NCBI GenBank assembly: GCA_963721075.1
Contig: CAVRHV010000013.1
Coordinates: 62,001 to 126,000, forward strand
From: DATFVA01 sp963721075
GTDB lineage: Bacteria > Bacteroidota > Ignavibacteria > Ignavibacteriales > Ignavibacteriaceae
Reading direction: 5' to 3'
DNA: 64,000 nucleotides
Positions 15,695 through 25,569 of this stretch are shown piece by piece. The notes beneath the pieces are model-generated. The model saw only the letters and a list, made by a program, of their open reading frames with translations, searched no databases and was not told the DNA's origin. The position numbers were made by a program, and so were the translations under genes. Numbering within the stretch: position 1 is the stretch's first letter; each line of letters opens with the position of its first letter.

Positions 15695-17977
15695 ATGCAA
15701 CCAGCATCTGAAGAACATAAAATGAATAATCCGGCAATTAAATCATTAACCTTACCAGTAGAGGGAATGACATGTGCCAGCTGTGTGGCAAGAGTGGAGA
15801 AGGCACTGAAAAAAGTAGAAGGAATTGGTGAGGTAAATGTTAACCTTGCCACCGAAAAAGTTACACTTTCCTTCGATCCTTCTCTTGCTGATGTTTCAAA
15901 ATTCTCTAAGGTTGTCGAAGATGCGGGATATAAACTTATCCCTCCGGCAGTGGAAAAAAGATCTGATGAATCTTTTGAAATAGAATCGGCTTCTGATCTC
16001 CAGCATAAAGAATCGTACCTTAAACTAAGGAAGGAATTTATATTCAGCGCTGTACTTTCTATACCTATAATGATTGTCAGTATGCTTATGATGACCGGCT
16101 GGTTCCGGAACTTAATTCCGCTGACGATGGATGAAGTCAATAAACTTCTTTTTCTTGGTTCAACACTGGTAATTTTTATCTCAGGTAAAAGGTTCTTTAC
16201 TTCCTCCTGGAAAATTGCAAAACATTTTTCTGCTGATATGAACACGCTGGTTGCAGTAGGCACAGGAACAGCGTATGTATACAGTACAATTGCTGTATTA
16301 TTTCCTGAATTTCTGAATCTGACTAATGCCCAGGGGCATATCTATTTTGATACCGCAGTAATTATAATAACCTTAATACTGATGGGAAAACTTCTTGAGG
16401 CGAGAGCTAAGTCGAAAACTTCCTCAGCCATAAAGAAACTCCTTGGTCTGCAGCCTAAAACAGCAAGGGTCGTAAAGGAAAATCAACAGATAGACATACC
16501 CATAAAAAATGTAATTAGCGGTGATATTATTTTAGTACGTCCCGGCGAAAAGATCCCGGTTGATGCCTTAATAATTGAAGGCTATTCCTCTATAGACGAA
16601 TCAATGATTACCGGTGAAAGCATTCCAGTAGAAAAAACCACCGGTGCTAAAGTGATAGGCGGAACTATAAATAAAAATGGCAGCCTTACTATAAAAGCAG
16701 AGGCAGTGGGTAAAGATTCAGTTATCTCACGCATTGTTAAGCTGGTTGAAGAAGCCCAGGGCTCAAAGGCTCCTATACAAAGTCTTGCCGACAAGGTTGC
16801 GTCCATATTCGTACCTGTGGTAATTGGAATTGCAGTGGTGACCTTCCTTATCTGGTATCTGATTGCAGGGATACCCTTTACGGCAGCGATGCTGAATTTT
16901 ATAGCGGTAATGGTGATTGCATGTCCATGTGCGCTTGGATTGGCGACCCCCACAGCGATTATGGTAGGCACGGGTCTCGGTGCATCAAACGGAATAATGA
17001 TAAAGAACGCTGAGAGTCTGGAGAGGCTGAATTCAGTGACGACTGTAATCTTCGATAAAACAGGGACAATAACTATTGGGAAACCTGTAGTTACAGATAT
17101 AATTGTTAAAAACGGAACGGGTGAAAATGAACTGCTGCAGACAGCAGCTTCACTTGAATCGAAATCAGAACATCCTCTTGCAGCTGCAATTGTTGATTAT
17201 TCTTCGTCAAAAAATATTGTCTTACAGGAAGTCAGCAGGTTCAATTCCCTTACCGGAAGCGGCATAGAAGCAAGTTATAATAATGCAGAGGTATTAATAG
17301 GTAATTCAGCTCTTATGAAAGAACGCGGAGTTGATATAGACGGAGATAGCTCGGCTGAAATTGAGAGATTAAGCAGTGAAGGAAAAACTCCCGTTTTTAT
17401 CTCTCTGGATAAAAAGTTATCGGGAATTTTAGCAGTTGCAGACACTATCCGCAGTGAAACAAAAATGGTTGTGGCTAGTCTGAAGAAAAAGAACATTCAG
17501 TCTGTACTGCTTACCGGAGATAACAAAAAAACAGCCGATGCCATAGCTAAAGAAGCAGGAATTGAACAGATATTCTCAGAAGTAATGCCCTCGGATAAAG
17601 CTGAGATAGTCAAAAAACTTCAGTCGTATTGTGAAGTAGTGGCAATGGTAGGTGACGGCATAAACGACTCCCCCGCCCTGGCTCAGGCAGATGTAGGAAT
17701 TGCTATAGGAACAGGGACCGATATAGCCATTGAAAGCGCCGATATTACTTTGATCAATGGAAATATTAAAGAGGTACTGAGCACTCTTAATCTGTCAGCA
17801 AGAACAATTAGCACAATTAAACAGAATCTCTTCTGGGCTTTTATTTATAATGTGATAGGAATACCGCTTGCCGCGTTTGGGTTGTTAAACCCGATGATCG
17901 CAGCAGCTGCTATGGCAATGAGTTCCGTAAGTGTAGTTTCTAATTCGCTAAGATTAAGAAAGGCTAAACTCAGCTAA
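15695..17977 (+). CDS. copA: Copper-exporting P1B-type ATPase CopA
   Basis: This is a 760-residue copper-translocating P-type ATPase of the inner membrane. One N-terminal HMA domain carries GMTCASC at residues 24-30. The transmembrane metal site ACPCALG lies near residue 410 and the phosphorylated aspartate is in DKTGT near 453. TGES of the actuator domain, the nucleotide-binding HP in SEHPLAAA, and GDGINDSPALAQAD near 652 are all present. CPC marks Cu(I)/Ag(I) pumps. AGGA lies 9 bases before the ATG. Together with copZ and the HMA-AraC regulator it forms a complete copper export unit. Confidence 0.95.
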   Translation: MQPASEEHKMNNPAIKSLTLPVEGMTCASCVARVEKALKKVEGIGEVNVNLATEKVTLSFDPSLADVSKFSKVVEDAGYKLIPPAVEKRSDESFEIESASDLQHKESYLKLRKEFIFSAVLSIPIMIVSMLMMTGWFRNLIPLTMDEVNKLLFLGSTLVIFISGKRFFTSSWKIAKHFSADMNTLVAVGTGTAYVYSTIAVLFPEFLNLTNAQGHIYFDTAVIIITLILMGKLLEARAKSKTSSAIKKLLGLQPKTARVVKENQQIDIPIKNVISGDIILVRPGEKIPVDALIIEGYSSIDESMITGESIPVEKTTGAKVIGGTINKNGSLTIKAEAVGKDSVISRIVKLVEEAQGSKAPIQSLADKVASIFVPVVIGIAVVTFLIWYLIAGIPFTAAMLNFIAVMVIACPCALGLATPTAIMVGTGLGASNGIMIKNAESLERLNSVTTVIFDKTGTITIGKPVVTDIIVKNGTGENELLQTAASLESKSEHPLAAAIVDYSSSKNIVLQEVSRFNSLTGSGIEASYNNAEVLIGNSALMKERGVDIDGDSSAEIERLSSEGKTPVFISLDKKLSGILAVADTIRSETKMVVASLKKKNIQSVLLTGDNKKTADAIAKEAGIEQIFSEVMPSDKAEIVKKLQSYCEVVAMVGDGINDSPALAQADVGIAIGTGTDIAIESADITLINGNIKEVLSTLNLSARTISTIKQNLFWAFIYNVIGIPLAAFGLLNPMIAAAAMAMSSVSVVSNSLRLRKAKLS

Positions 17978-17978
17978 G

Positions 17979-18701
17979 TCAGGATTCTCTAAGTATTCCC
18001 GCCAGACCCAGTTCAACTTTTTCTTCACAGAAGAAAGGTTCACCATATCTTTTATCAATCTGAAAGCCGTAAACCTGTGCTCTCGATTCAATATAACTGA
18101 TGAATTCTGGTCGGCTTATGAAGGTCTCAGGCTCCTTGCTCCTCGGATTATGAAACTGGCTCTGATAACACTGAACGGCTTTCATTTTAGTTTCGAAACA
18201 ATCAGAAATATCGACTATAAACGATGGCTCAAACTGGTATGTCTGCATATAATAATACAGTTTCCTTGGCCTGTAATGATTCTGACCCACTTCTCTGTCG
18301 AAAGTTTTTATTTTGGAAAGTCCTGTAGCAAACATTGCCTCTTTTACCAGACGACTGGTATATATGTGATCAGGATGGCGATCATTAAAGTAGGGAGCAA
18401 ATATTATTTTAGGCCGATATTTCCTGATGCTCATAACAACCTTTATAAGGTTCTCTTTTTTCCTTTCAATATTTCCGTCAGGGATCTCAAGATTCTCCCG
18501 TACTGAAGCTTTCAGAATACCAGCAGCGAGGAAGGCCTCCTTCTGTCTTATTTCTACAGTCCCTCTCGTACCAAGCTCCCCCCTGGTAAGGTCAATTATA
18601 CCTACCTTTAAATCGTTTTTCGTCAATTTAGCAATTGTACCACCCATTGCTAATTCCGCATCGTCAGGATGGGCTGCAAAAACAAGAACATCAAGATTCA
18701 T
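17979..18701 (-). CDS. bshB1: Bacillithiol biosynthesis deacetylase BshB1
   Basis: This 240-residue LmbE-type zinc deacetylase removes the acetyl group from GlcNAc-malate in bacillithiol synthesis. The zinc-binding AHPDDAELAMGG lies near the N-terminus, and DRHPDHIYTSRLVKEA supplies further active-site residues. The ending with QVYGFQIDKRYGEPFF is typical of the BshB1 group rather than general LmbE proteins. It ends 2 bases from the convergent copA stop. Its presence predicts a low-molecular-weight thiol other than glutathione in this organism. Confidence 0.9.
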   Translation of the reverse strand: MNLDVLVFAAHPDDAELAMGGTIAKLTKNDLKVGIIDLTRGELGTRGTVEIRQKEAFLAAGILKASVRENLEIPDGNIERKKENLIKVVMSIRKYRPKIIFAPYFNDRHPDHIYTSRLVKEAMFATGLSKIKTFDREVGQNHYRPRKLYYYMQTYQFEPSFIVDISDCFETKMKAVQCYQSQFHNPRSKEPETFISRPEFISYIESRAQVYGFQIDKRYGEPFFCEEKVELGLAGILRES

Positions 18702-18934
18702 TAATTCTCCCTCTAAAGTTAGTGATCTGAATTGGCAAACTTAACGAATTTTTTTTTTGGATTCCATTTACATGGTTTGTATATTATTTACAGTCCTTAC
18801 GGACCAACAACGTCGAGCAAATAAAATAATTTTCAGGTACATTACCCACTGGTCAAAGAGCATATAATGCTATATCTCTTCCGAAATGCAGAGTTTAGCA
18901 GTATTCTATAATCAATTGAAAAAGTTTTAATTAA

Positions 18935-18957
18935 CGCACAGCATACCTGACTGTGCG
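18935..18957. repeat. Perfect hairpin in the leader of a secreted-protein gene
   Basis: CGCACAG (18935-18941) and CTGTGCG (18951-18957) are perfect complements around a 9-base loop. The element ends 27 bases before the ATG at 18985 and could be an operator or an mRNA stem. Confidence 0.4.
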
Positions 18958-18984
18958 ATTCAAATAACAAAATACGCAGGAGAT

Positions 18985-20529
18985 ATGAAGAATTATTATA
19001 CTCTTTTCTTGCTCATTTTTCTTTTCTCATTTTCTCTCTCTTATTCACAGAACTATACCTGGCAGCTGAAACAATCCGGCAGTAGTCTGGGAGATCCGAT
19101 CTGTGTGAATAACTGGGATGACAATATCATTTATTTTGGTTCAGGCAACAGACTCTACAGAAGTACCGATCGCGGTGAAACATTTTCACCCTACGGGAAT
19201 ACTATTCCTGGTGCTTCCGCGGTTAAATGTGTAATACAGAGCTCGTATGATGAGAATACATTTCTCATAGCAATCGAGAATTCTCAGCAGACTATGAAAA
19301 CAACGGACGGCGGGACCACCTGGACATCAACAGGTTCTTTTTCATGGTATTATTTCGGAGTTCCAGTTCAGCAAGACCCTGCTCATCCCGATACGCTTTA
19401 TGCAATGAACAGCAACCAGTTCAGGGCTTCATATGATTTTGGTTCAACCTGGACAACCATATCCTCTTCTCTCCCCTTTGGTTCTCCCTGCGATATCGAT
19501 GTATTTCCTGACCAGCCAAATGTTATTATCGTCGGTGATAACGGCTATGGAATTGCAAGAAGTACTGATTATGGTGTTACCTGGACACACCCTTTCTCAA
19601 CAAGTGGTGAGACCCCTATAATTGCTATCGACAAAAATATACCGGGAACTGTGTGGGCTACCAAATGGTCAGGCGGCGGTGGGTTCCTGAAATCAACAGA
19701 CTATGGTCAAACCTGGCAGGCAATTCCCTATTTCACAGGAAAAAATATGTGGGGTTTATCCATAGCACCACAGCTTTCTGAATACTTAATCTGCGGGGAG
19801 TATTTCGGAAATAGTTATTTTACTCACGACGGAGGAGCAACCTGGACAGTGCTTAATAATCCAACCAGTAATTATGCATATCACGTTGTCGATACCGTAA
19901 CCATATTTGCGGCTTTCGGGAACGGATTGTATAAGCTTGAATCACCCTGGTTCATACCCGTAGAACTCACATCTTTCACAGGAAAAGTTGTAAACGGCAA
20001 AGCTCAGTTGAACTGGCGTACGGCTACCGAAACTAATAACCGGGGATTCGATATTGAAGTGAGCACCGACAACAATACTTTTGAGAAAATCGGGTTTGTT
20101 CCCGGCTTCGGGACATCATCAGAGAGCCATTCTTATACATTCACTGCCGATATTCAAAGTTCAGAAAAATCATATTTCAGGTTGAAACAGGTTGATTTTG
20201 GCGGTAGTGCAGAGTATTCGAAAGTGGTTGAGGTAGTATCTCCTCTACCTTCTTCATTCAGCATTTCCCAGAACTTTCCGAATCCCTTTAACCCGACGAC
20301 TAAAATAAATTTCAATGTACCCACGGATGCAAAGGTAAAGATTACTGTATATAACGCACTGGGACAAAAGATTACAGACTTGACAAATCGTCAGTATTCT
20401 GCCGGTAGACATGACATAAACTTTGCTGCAGGAAATCTTTCAAGCGGTTTATATTTTTATGTCATAGAGGCAAAAGGAAATGACGGATCGTCTTTTGTAA
20501 GCACAAAGAAGATGATGCTAATGAAATAA
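18985..20529 (+). CDS. Secreted Asp-box repeat (beta-propeller) protein with type IX sorting domain
   Basis: This is a 514-residue exported protein. A signal peptide covers residues 1-21. A propeller made of BNR/Asp-box units follows (about 25-325), with repeated turns such as STDRGETF, TTDGGTTWTS, STDYGVTW and HDGGATW. A linker domain follows (VELTSFTGKVVNGKAQLNW). The last about 85 residues form a type A type IX secretion sorting domain with FPNPFNPTTKI. It should cross the outer membrane and be anchored or released at the surface. AGGAG lies just before the ATG. The ligand or enzymatic role is unknown. Confidence 0.85.
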   Translation: MKNYYTLFLLIFLFSFSLSYSQNYTWQLKQSGSSLGDPICVNNWDDNIIYFGSGNRLYRSTDRGETFSPYGNTIPGASAVKCVIQSSYDENTFLIAIENSQQTMKTTDGGTTWTSTGSFSWYYFGVPVQQDPAHPDTLYAMNSNQFRASYDFGSTWTTISSSLPFGSPCDIDVFPDQPNVIIVGDNGYGIARSTDYGVTWTHPFSTSGETPIIAIDKNIPGTVWATKWSGGGGFLKSTDYGQTWQAIPYFTGKNMWGLSIAPQLSEYLICGEYFGNSYFTHDGGATWTVLNNPTSNYAYHVVDTVTIFAAFGNGLYKLESPWFIPVELTSFTGKVVNGKAQLNWRTATETNNRGFDIEVSTDNNTFEKIGFVPGFGTSSESHSYTFTADIQSSEKSYFRLKQVDFGGSAEYSKVVEVVSPLPSSFSISQNFPNPFNPTTKINFNVPTDAKVKITVYNALGQKITDLTNRQYSAGRHDINFAAGNLSSGLYFYVIEAKGNDGSSFVSTKKMMLMK

Positions 20530-20698
20530 TTCTGCTTTCAGGCTGCGGCTGTCTTAAAGTTGAGACTGTTATTTCACAGGATCCCCCTCAGAGAATTCTG
20601 ATGATTGCTCCCCCCATCGAGATGACAAATTAACTTTAAAACAGCTCTTCCTGTCTAGGCAAGTTCATATCTTTTTATCACCAAAATGCATAATAAGA

Positions 20699-21754
20699 AT
20701 GAAAATAAATTATTTACTACTAATTGTTTTTCTTTCCGCAGTAATATATGCCGGAGTAGATTTTTCTACAGGCATTTCGGGAGCTACCAGACTAAACGGT
20801 ACTGGATGCGTATGCCATAATCTTAATTCCGACACTGGTGTACAGGTATGGATTGAAGGACCCGACTCCCTCTTTAGAGGCGAAACAGCAGAATATCATA
20901 TATATTTGACAGGCGGCCCTATGGTAAAGGGCGGTTTTGACGTTGCTTCACGCTTCAGCACTCTTACAGCAACAGATCCCGGAACACAGCTTCTCGACGA
21001 TGAGGTAACACACAACCAGCCGAGATCATTTACGGGAGATACCGTTTCATGGTATTTTAATTATACCGCAGCTGATTCCGTTGACTGGGATACTCTTTAC
21101 TCAGCAGCGAATAGTGTAAACGGTGACGGGATTCCTTCTGACCTCGACCATTGGAATTTTGGTGATAATTTCCCGGTAAAAATACTCGAGATCGTTCCTG
21201 TCGAATTTATTTCTTTCAATGCTGCAGTTAATAATGGTGAGGTTATCTTAACGTGGTCAACCGCTACTGAAACAAACAACAATGGATTCCAGGTTGAAAG
21301 GAAGGATAACTTCTCCGGTAAATGGTACAGTATAGGTTTTGTAAATGGCAGCGGGACATCAACAGAAAAATCTGTTTATGCATTTAATGATCAAAATCCA
21401 GCAGCTGGAATAAATTATTACAGACTTAAACAGATTGACATGAACGGGAATTTCTCGTATTCAAATATTCTAGATTTTAATGTAATCCCGTCGAATTTTG
21501 TACTCAAACAAAACTATCCGAACCCTTTCAATCCGGCTACTACTATTGACTATTATATCCCTGTTCAGGGAAATGTCAGTCTTAAGGTTTATGATATTAC
21601 CGGAAAGGAAGCAGCAAGTCTGGTCAATGAAAATCAGAAAGCAGGAAAACATTCCGTTCAGTTTGACGCATCAGGACTAGCAAGCGGTGTGTATATCTAT
21701 AAGCTGGTCACGAACAATTTTTCAGGATCAAAGAAACTCCTGTTCCTTAAATAA
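20699..21754 (+). CDS. Secreted choice-of-anchor-V-like protein with type IX sorting domain
   Basis: This 351-residue protein has a signal peptide of about 18 residues. Its N-terminal domain begins TRLNGTGCVCHN (Cys37, Cys39, His40) and resembles choice-of-anchor V or Reelin-like domains found in FCB secreted proteins. CVCH is not a CXXCH haem c motif. A linker homologous to that of the preceding gene follows (VPVEFISFNAAVNNGEVIL). A C-terminal type IX sorting domain with YPNPFNPATTI closes the protein. Shared linker and tail with the upstream gene show a common export route. No strong ribosome-binding site is visible. Confidence 0.78.
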   Translation: MKINYLLLIVFLSAVIYAGVDFSTGISGATRLNGTGCVCHNLNSDTGVQVWIEGPDSLFRGETAEYHIYLTGGPMVKGGFDVASRFSTLTATDPGTQLLDDEVTHNQPRSFTGDTVSWYFNYTAADSVDWDTLYSAANSVNGDGIPSDLDHWNFGDNFPVKILEIVPVEFISFNAAVNNGEVILTWSTATETNNNGFQVERKDNFSGKWYSIGFVNGSGTSTEKSVYAFNDQNPAAGINYYRLKQIDMNGNFSYSNILDFNVIPSNFVLKQNYPNPFNPATTIDYYIPVQGNVSLKVYDITGKEAASLVNENQKAGKHSVQFDASGLASGVYIYKLVTNNFSGSKKLLFLK

Positions 21755-21813
21755 AGGATGCAGGGACAATTTGAACTCGAAGATTACTGCAAATATCTAA
21801 AAGTGCGATTATC

Positions 21814-21863
21814 ATTTCGATCCCGAATGCACCTTGCCGCTGCAAGGTACATTCGGGAGAAAT
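21814..21863. repeat. 50-bp palindromic element
   Basis: The arms are ATTTC (21814-21818), TCCCGAATG (21821-21829) and ACCTTGC (21831-21837). They pair with GCAAGGT (21842-21848), CATTCGGGA (21850-21858) and GAAAT (21859-21863) around the loop CGCT, with one mismatch and a small bulge. It resembles the dispersed intergenic palindromes with ATTTCGA...GAAAT ends seen in FCB genomes. It lies about 60 bases after the preceding gene and has no T-tract. Confidence 0.5.
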
Positions 21864-21998
21864 ATTGTTAAATAATAAAATTTATTCCTGCTGAAGCCGA
21901 AAAGACTATCTCTAAATGACGATAACACTGATTTTCTTAATCATTCCCGTTTTTATATATTAGTATCCAGCCAGTTAAACTGAAAGCAGGATTGAGAT

Positions 21999-23664
21999 AT
22001 GCTGCAAAATATTTTTTTAATACTAACCTGTATTTTATCTATTATGACCATTAGTACTGCCCAGCAGAAGAAAGCATTTATTAACGGTAATATCTATACT
22101 GTAAATGAAAAACAGCCTGAGGCAGAAGCAGTGTTAACGGAAGACAGCCGTATCACCTTTGTGGGAACCAATGCTGAGGTTAAAAGCAGGATAGATAGCA
22201 CTACCGAAGTAATTGATCTGGGTGGGAAGTTTTTGATGCCCGGATTTAATGATGCACATCTCCACTTCCTCAGCGGAGGATTCTACCTTATGGGAATTGA
22301 CCTCCGGCCGGCAAAATCTATTAAAGAATTCAGACAAATATTATCGGCATATGTAAAAAAATTCCCTGGTAAATGGATTACCGGCGGCAGATGGGATCAC
22401 GAAAGCTGGGATGTACAGAGACTGCCGTCAAAAGAAGATATTGACGATATAACCGGTGAAACGCCCGTTTTTGTAAGCCGGATGGATGGACACCTTGGTC
22501 TTGCCAATTCCAAAGCACTCGAACTAGCCGGAATAAACCGGGATACTCCAAGTCCCGAAGGAGGTTTGATTGTAAAAGATAAGCAAACCGGCGAACCCAC
22601 AGGTATACTCAAAGATAATGCAATGGAGATGATCTTTGATGTAATTCCGGATAATAATGTTGATGATTTCTATGAAGCTGCCGTTACTTCCCTTAAAGAA
22701 GCAGCAAGGTTCGGAATTACAAGCGTACAGGATATCCTTTCAATGGAAGAAAGGCCGGGATTTGATGCGTACAAAAAACTTGAATCAGAGAATAAATTAA
22801 CTTGCCGGATCTCTATAAGGTGGCCGCTTGATGATTATCATTACCTTGTTAATAATAATATCACTGCTGGGACTGGAGACGAATTTCTTAAGCTGGGAGC
22901 AGTGAAAGCATTTTCTGATGGTTCTCTTGGTTCGAGTACTGCATGGTTCTTTTAAATCCTATGAAGGAGATACTACAAATACCGGATTGCCAAACGATAT
23001 TATCATTGACGGCAAATTATCTGAATGGGCATCTTATATAGATAAAAATCATATACAGATTTCCACCCATGCAATCGGCGACAGGGCTAACTCATACATG
23101 CTGGATCTGTATGAAAAAATAAGAAGAGAAAATCCTGTTTGGGACAGAAGATTCAGGATCGAACATGCACAACATATACAACCTGCTGATATACCAAGAT
23201 TTGGAAAAATAGGAGTAATTGCCAGCGTTCAACCAACACATGCAATCGAGGATGGAGTCTGGGCGGTAAAAAGAATTGATAAGGAAAGGATTAAATATAC
23301 TCACCCCTATAAAGCTTTTCTCGAAAACGATGCAGTCGTCTGCTTTGGAACCGACTGGCCTGTTGTAACTATTGATCCATTCCTGACACTTTATGCAGCT
23401 GTCACAAGAAGAACAGTGGACGGTAAGAATCCTGATGGTTGGATCCCCGAACAGAAGATCAGTATAAGGGATGCAATAAAGTGCTATACCCTGAACAGCG
23501 CCTATGCGGAGTTCACTGAAAAAGATAAGGGAAGCATAGAGGCGGGAAAATATGCCGACTTTGTTGTCTTGAGCGACAACCTGCTCACAATAGATCCTGT
23601 AAAAATTAAAGATGTTAAGGCCCTAATGACTGTTGTCGGCGGTAATATAGTTTACCAGGATTAA
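21999..23664 (+). CDS. Exported amidohydrolase (YtcJ-like; frameshifted in this sequence)
   Basis: With one base removed this is a 554-residue metal-dependent amidohydrolase. A signal peptide of about 21 residues is followed by the N-terminal beta domain, then DAHLHF, the first metal site. Further sites are HAIGDRA, RIEHAQHI and FGTDWPVV, which supply the remaining histidines and the catalytic aspartate. YtcJ-like enzymes hydrolyse amide or imide bonds of varied substrates. The frame breaks at TTCTTTTAA; deleting one T at 22950-22953 reads AWFFKSYEGD through the stop and keeps the active site. The substrate is unknown. The signal peptide suggests a periplasmic enzyme. Confidence 0.82.
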
Positions 23665-23670
23665 GTTGTA

Positions 23671-24519
23671 TCAGGATTTCATCAAGCTGAGTGCTATCCA
23701 ATCATCCATTCTGATAGTTTCAAGATGGGCGAATCCCTTTGAAGCATATTCTTCAAGTATGTCCCCTTCATCATCCCATAACAATCCCGATAACAGGATT
23801 ATACCTTTCTGCTTTAATCTCTCTGCAAATTCTCCTGAAAGCTCCAGCAGAATATTCTTCTGAATATTTGCCAGTATCATATCAAATTCGCGTTCACTGA
23901 TCAAATTTATATCCCCTATTCTGATATCAATTTTATCCGTAACATTGTTAAGTTCTGAATTCTCTTTAGCATTCTCATAACACCAGTCATCAATATCAAA
24001 GGCAATTACATCAGAGGCCTCAAACTTTACTGCTGCGATGGATAAAATGCCTGTACCGGTTCCGGCATCAAGAACCTTGATTCCTTTTTGCGCATATTTT
24101 TCCAGCAGCCGGATAACCAGTTTTGTAGTCTGATGTTCCCCTGTTCCGAATGACATTTTAGGATCAATTGTAATAACGATCTCGTTGTTCTTCGGCTCAT
24201 AATTCTTTGCAGAAGGCTTAATTACTATTCTATCGGAGGCCTGGATTACATTAAGGGATTTTTCCCACTCTTCATTCCAGTTTTTCTCTTCCAGTATTGA
24301 TACTTCAACCCTGAAGTCACGAAGTAATTTTTCAGACTGTAATTTTGCAAGCTGCAGATTTATTATATCCGTTGTCAGACTGCTTTCCATTTCAGCAAAA
24401 ACTCGAAGACAATTTACATCCTCGTTAATTCCTGTAATCTCAAGCTCCCATAACATACTGGAAAGCAATTCGGGGTTAAACGGTTCAGCTGTAATCAGAA
24501 ACTCTTTATATTTTTTCAT
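23671..24519 (-). CDS. prmA: Ribosomal protein L11 methyltransferase
   Basis: This 282-residue SAM-dependent enzyme trimethylates ribosomal protein L11. The SAM-binding loop is VLDAGTGTGILSIAA, preceded by PKMSFGTGEHQTT, the characteristic PrmA segment. DMILANIQ supplies the catalytic NI/NP-type motif. Length matches the family. It starts 2 bases after the end of the upstream M28 peptidase gene, so the two are probably co-transcribed. Confidence 0.93.
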   Translation of the reverse strand: MKKYKEFLITAEPFNPELLSSMLWELEITGINEDVNCLRVFAEMESSLTTDIINLQLAKLQSEKLLRDFRVEVSILEEKNWNEEWEKSLNVIQASDRIVIKPSAKNYEPKNNEIVITIDPKMSFGTGEHQTTKLVIRLLEKYAQKGIKVLDAGTGTGILSIAAVKFEASDVIAFDIDDWCYENAKENSELNNVTDKIDIRIGDINLISEREFDMILANIQKNILLELSGEFAERLKQKGIILLSGLLWDDEGDILEEYASKGFAHLETIRMDDWIALSLMKS

Positions 24520-24520
24520 A

Positions 24521-25507
24521 TCAGGTATTAAAATGTATTGAATAAAGAAGTGTCACAAGCACACTACCAACCTGCTGCAGCGTAGCTGCAGAAATATTTT
24601 CCATTGTATCTTTATCTGAGTGCCAGTAATTCCGTCTTTCGATGGGCGTGTCAGCTCCTACCAGTTCAGCATCAATTATATCAACTGATTTAATTCCTGC
24701 CTGGTTTAAAGGTATATGGTCATCATATATCGATTCACCTTTTCTGGGAACAAAGGAAGAAGCGTTAAGCTGAGAAGCAATATCCCAGATAAGGTTAACA
24801 ATATCAGGCGCATATTCCACTGAGGCTGCTTCTTTCATAAATACAGCATCCTTGTCGCCTACCATGTCAAGCAGAATTGCAAAGCGCGGATAAATACCGT
24901 CAGGAATGTTTATCGAATAGTATTTGGAACCAAGACAGTAATTATCGAGATCGTTTTCTTTCCCATAGTCCTCTCCGTCAAGTAAGACAAGATCAACACC
25001 AACGTTTAATTTTTTGCTGTTAAGTAAACGTGCAAGTTCAAGGATCACTCCGCACCCACTGGCCCCGTCATTGGCGCCAAGAATAGGAAGATTTCTCTTA
25101 GTGCTGTCTTTGGTATGCTCTGATCTGGGTCTTGTATCCCAGTGAGCGCAAATCATAATCCTGTTCCTGTTCTCCGGATTATATCTTGCTATTATATTCG
25201 TTAGGTTTAATTCTTCGTTATAACCGGCATACGAAAATGACTGCAGTATTACTTCATCGGCGTAACGATTTAGTTGATTCTGCAGGTAAGATAATGCCAA
25301 TGCATGTCCGGCAGATCCGGGGTTCCTGGGACCAAAATCAACCTGTGCTTTGGTCTGTGTATAAGCATTTTCACCGTTGAATGCAGGAATGCTATCCGTC
25401 TTCTGAATTTCAAAAGCCGGCTTTGTTATATTAATTTCTTCTTTCTTTTCACATCCCGCAATGAGGGCGGCAGCAAAAAGCAGAAGTAGTATTTGATTTA
25501 GCTTCAT
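24521..25507 (-). CDS. M28-family zinc peptidase lipoprotein (glutaminyl cyclase-like)
   Basis: This is a 328-residue exported protein with the lipobox LIAGC at residues 15-19. The catalytic domain shows the M28 di-zinc ligands in order: AHWDTRP, GANDGASG, DGEDYG, LLDMVGD and the final HSDKDT. Short lengths and this spacing are shared by bacterial glutaminyl-peptide cyclases and by M28 aminopeptidases. It could therefore make N-terminal pyroglutamate on exported proteins or trim peptides. It sits in a minus-strand run with dacB, tatD and prmA. The lipid anchor places it on a membrane facing the periplasm. Confidence 0.82.
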   Translation of the reverse strand: MKLNQILLLLFAAALIAGCEKKEEINITKPAFEIQKTDSIPAFNGENAYTQTKAQVDFGPRNPGSAGHALALSYLQNQLNRYADEVILQSFSYAGYNEELNLTNIIARYNPENRNRIMICAHWDTRPRSEHTKDSTKRNLPILGANDGASGCGVILELARLLNSKKLNVGVDLVLLDGEDYGKENDLDNYCLGSKYYSINIPDGIYPRFAILLDMVGDKDAVFMKEAASVEYAPDIVNLIWDIASQLNASSFVPRKGESIYDDHIPLNQAGIKSVDIIDAELVGADTPIERRNYWHSDKDTMENISAATLQQVGSVLVTLLYSIHFNT

Positions 25508-25569
25508 TTGCAGTAAAGAATAGAATTAAATTGTTAATTTAACAGAATCCCGGAAGGATATAAAACCAT

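Noticed and set aside
20820..20822. Haem c binding by the GCVCHN motif of the second type IX cargo protein
   Set aside because: The motif is CXCH, not CXXCH, and similar CXCH segments occur in choice-of-anchor V domains without haem.
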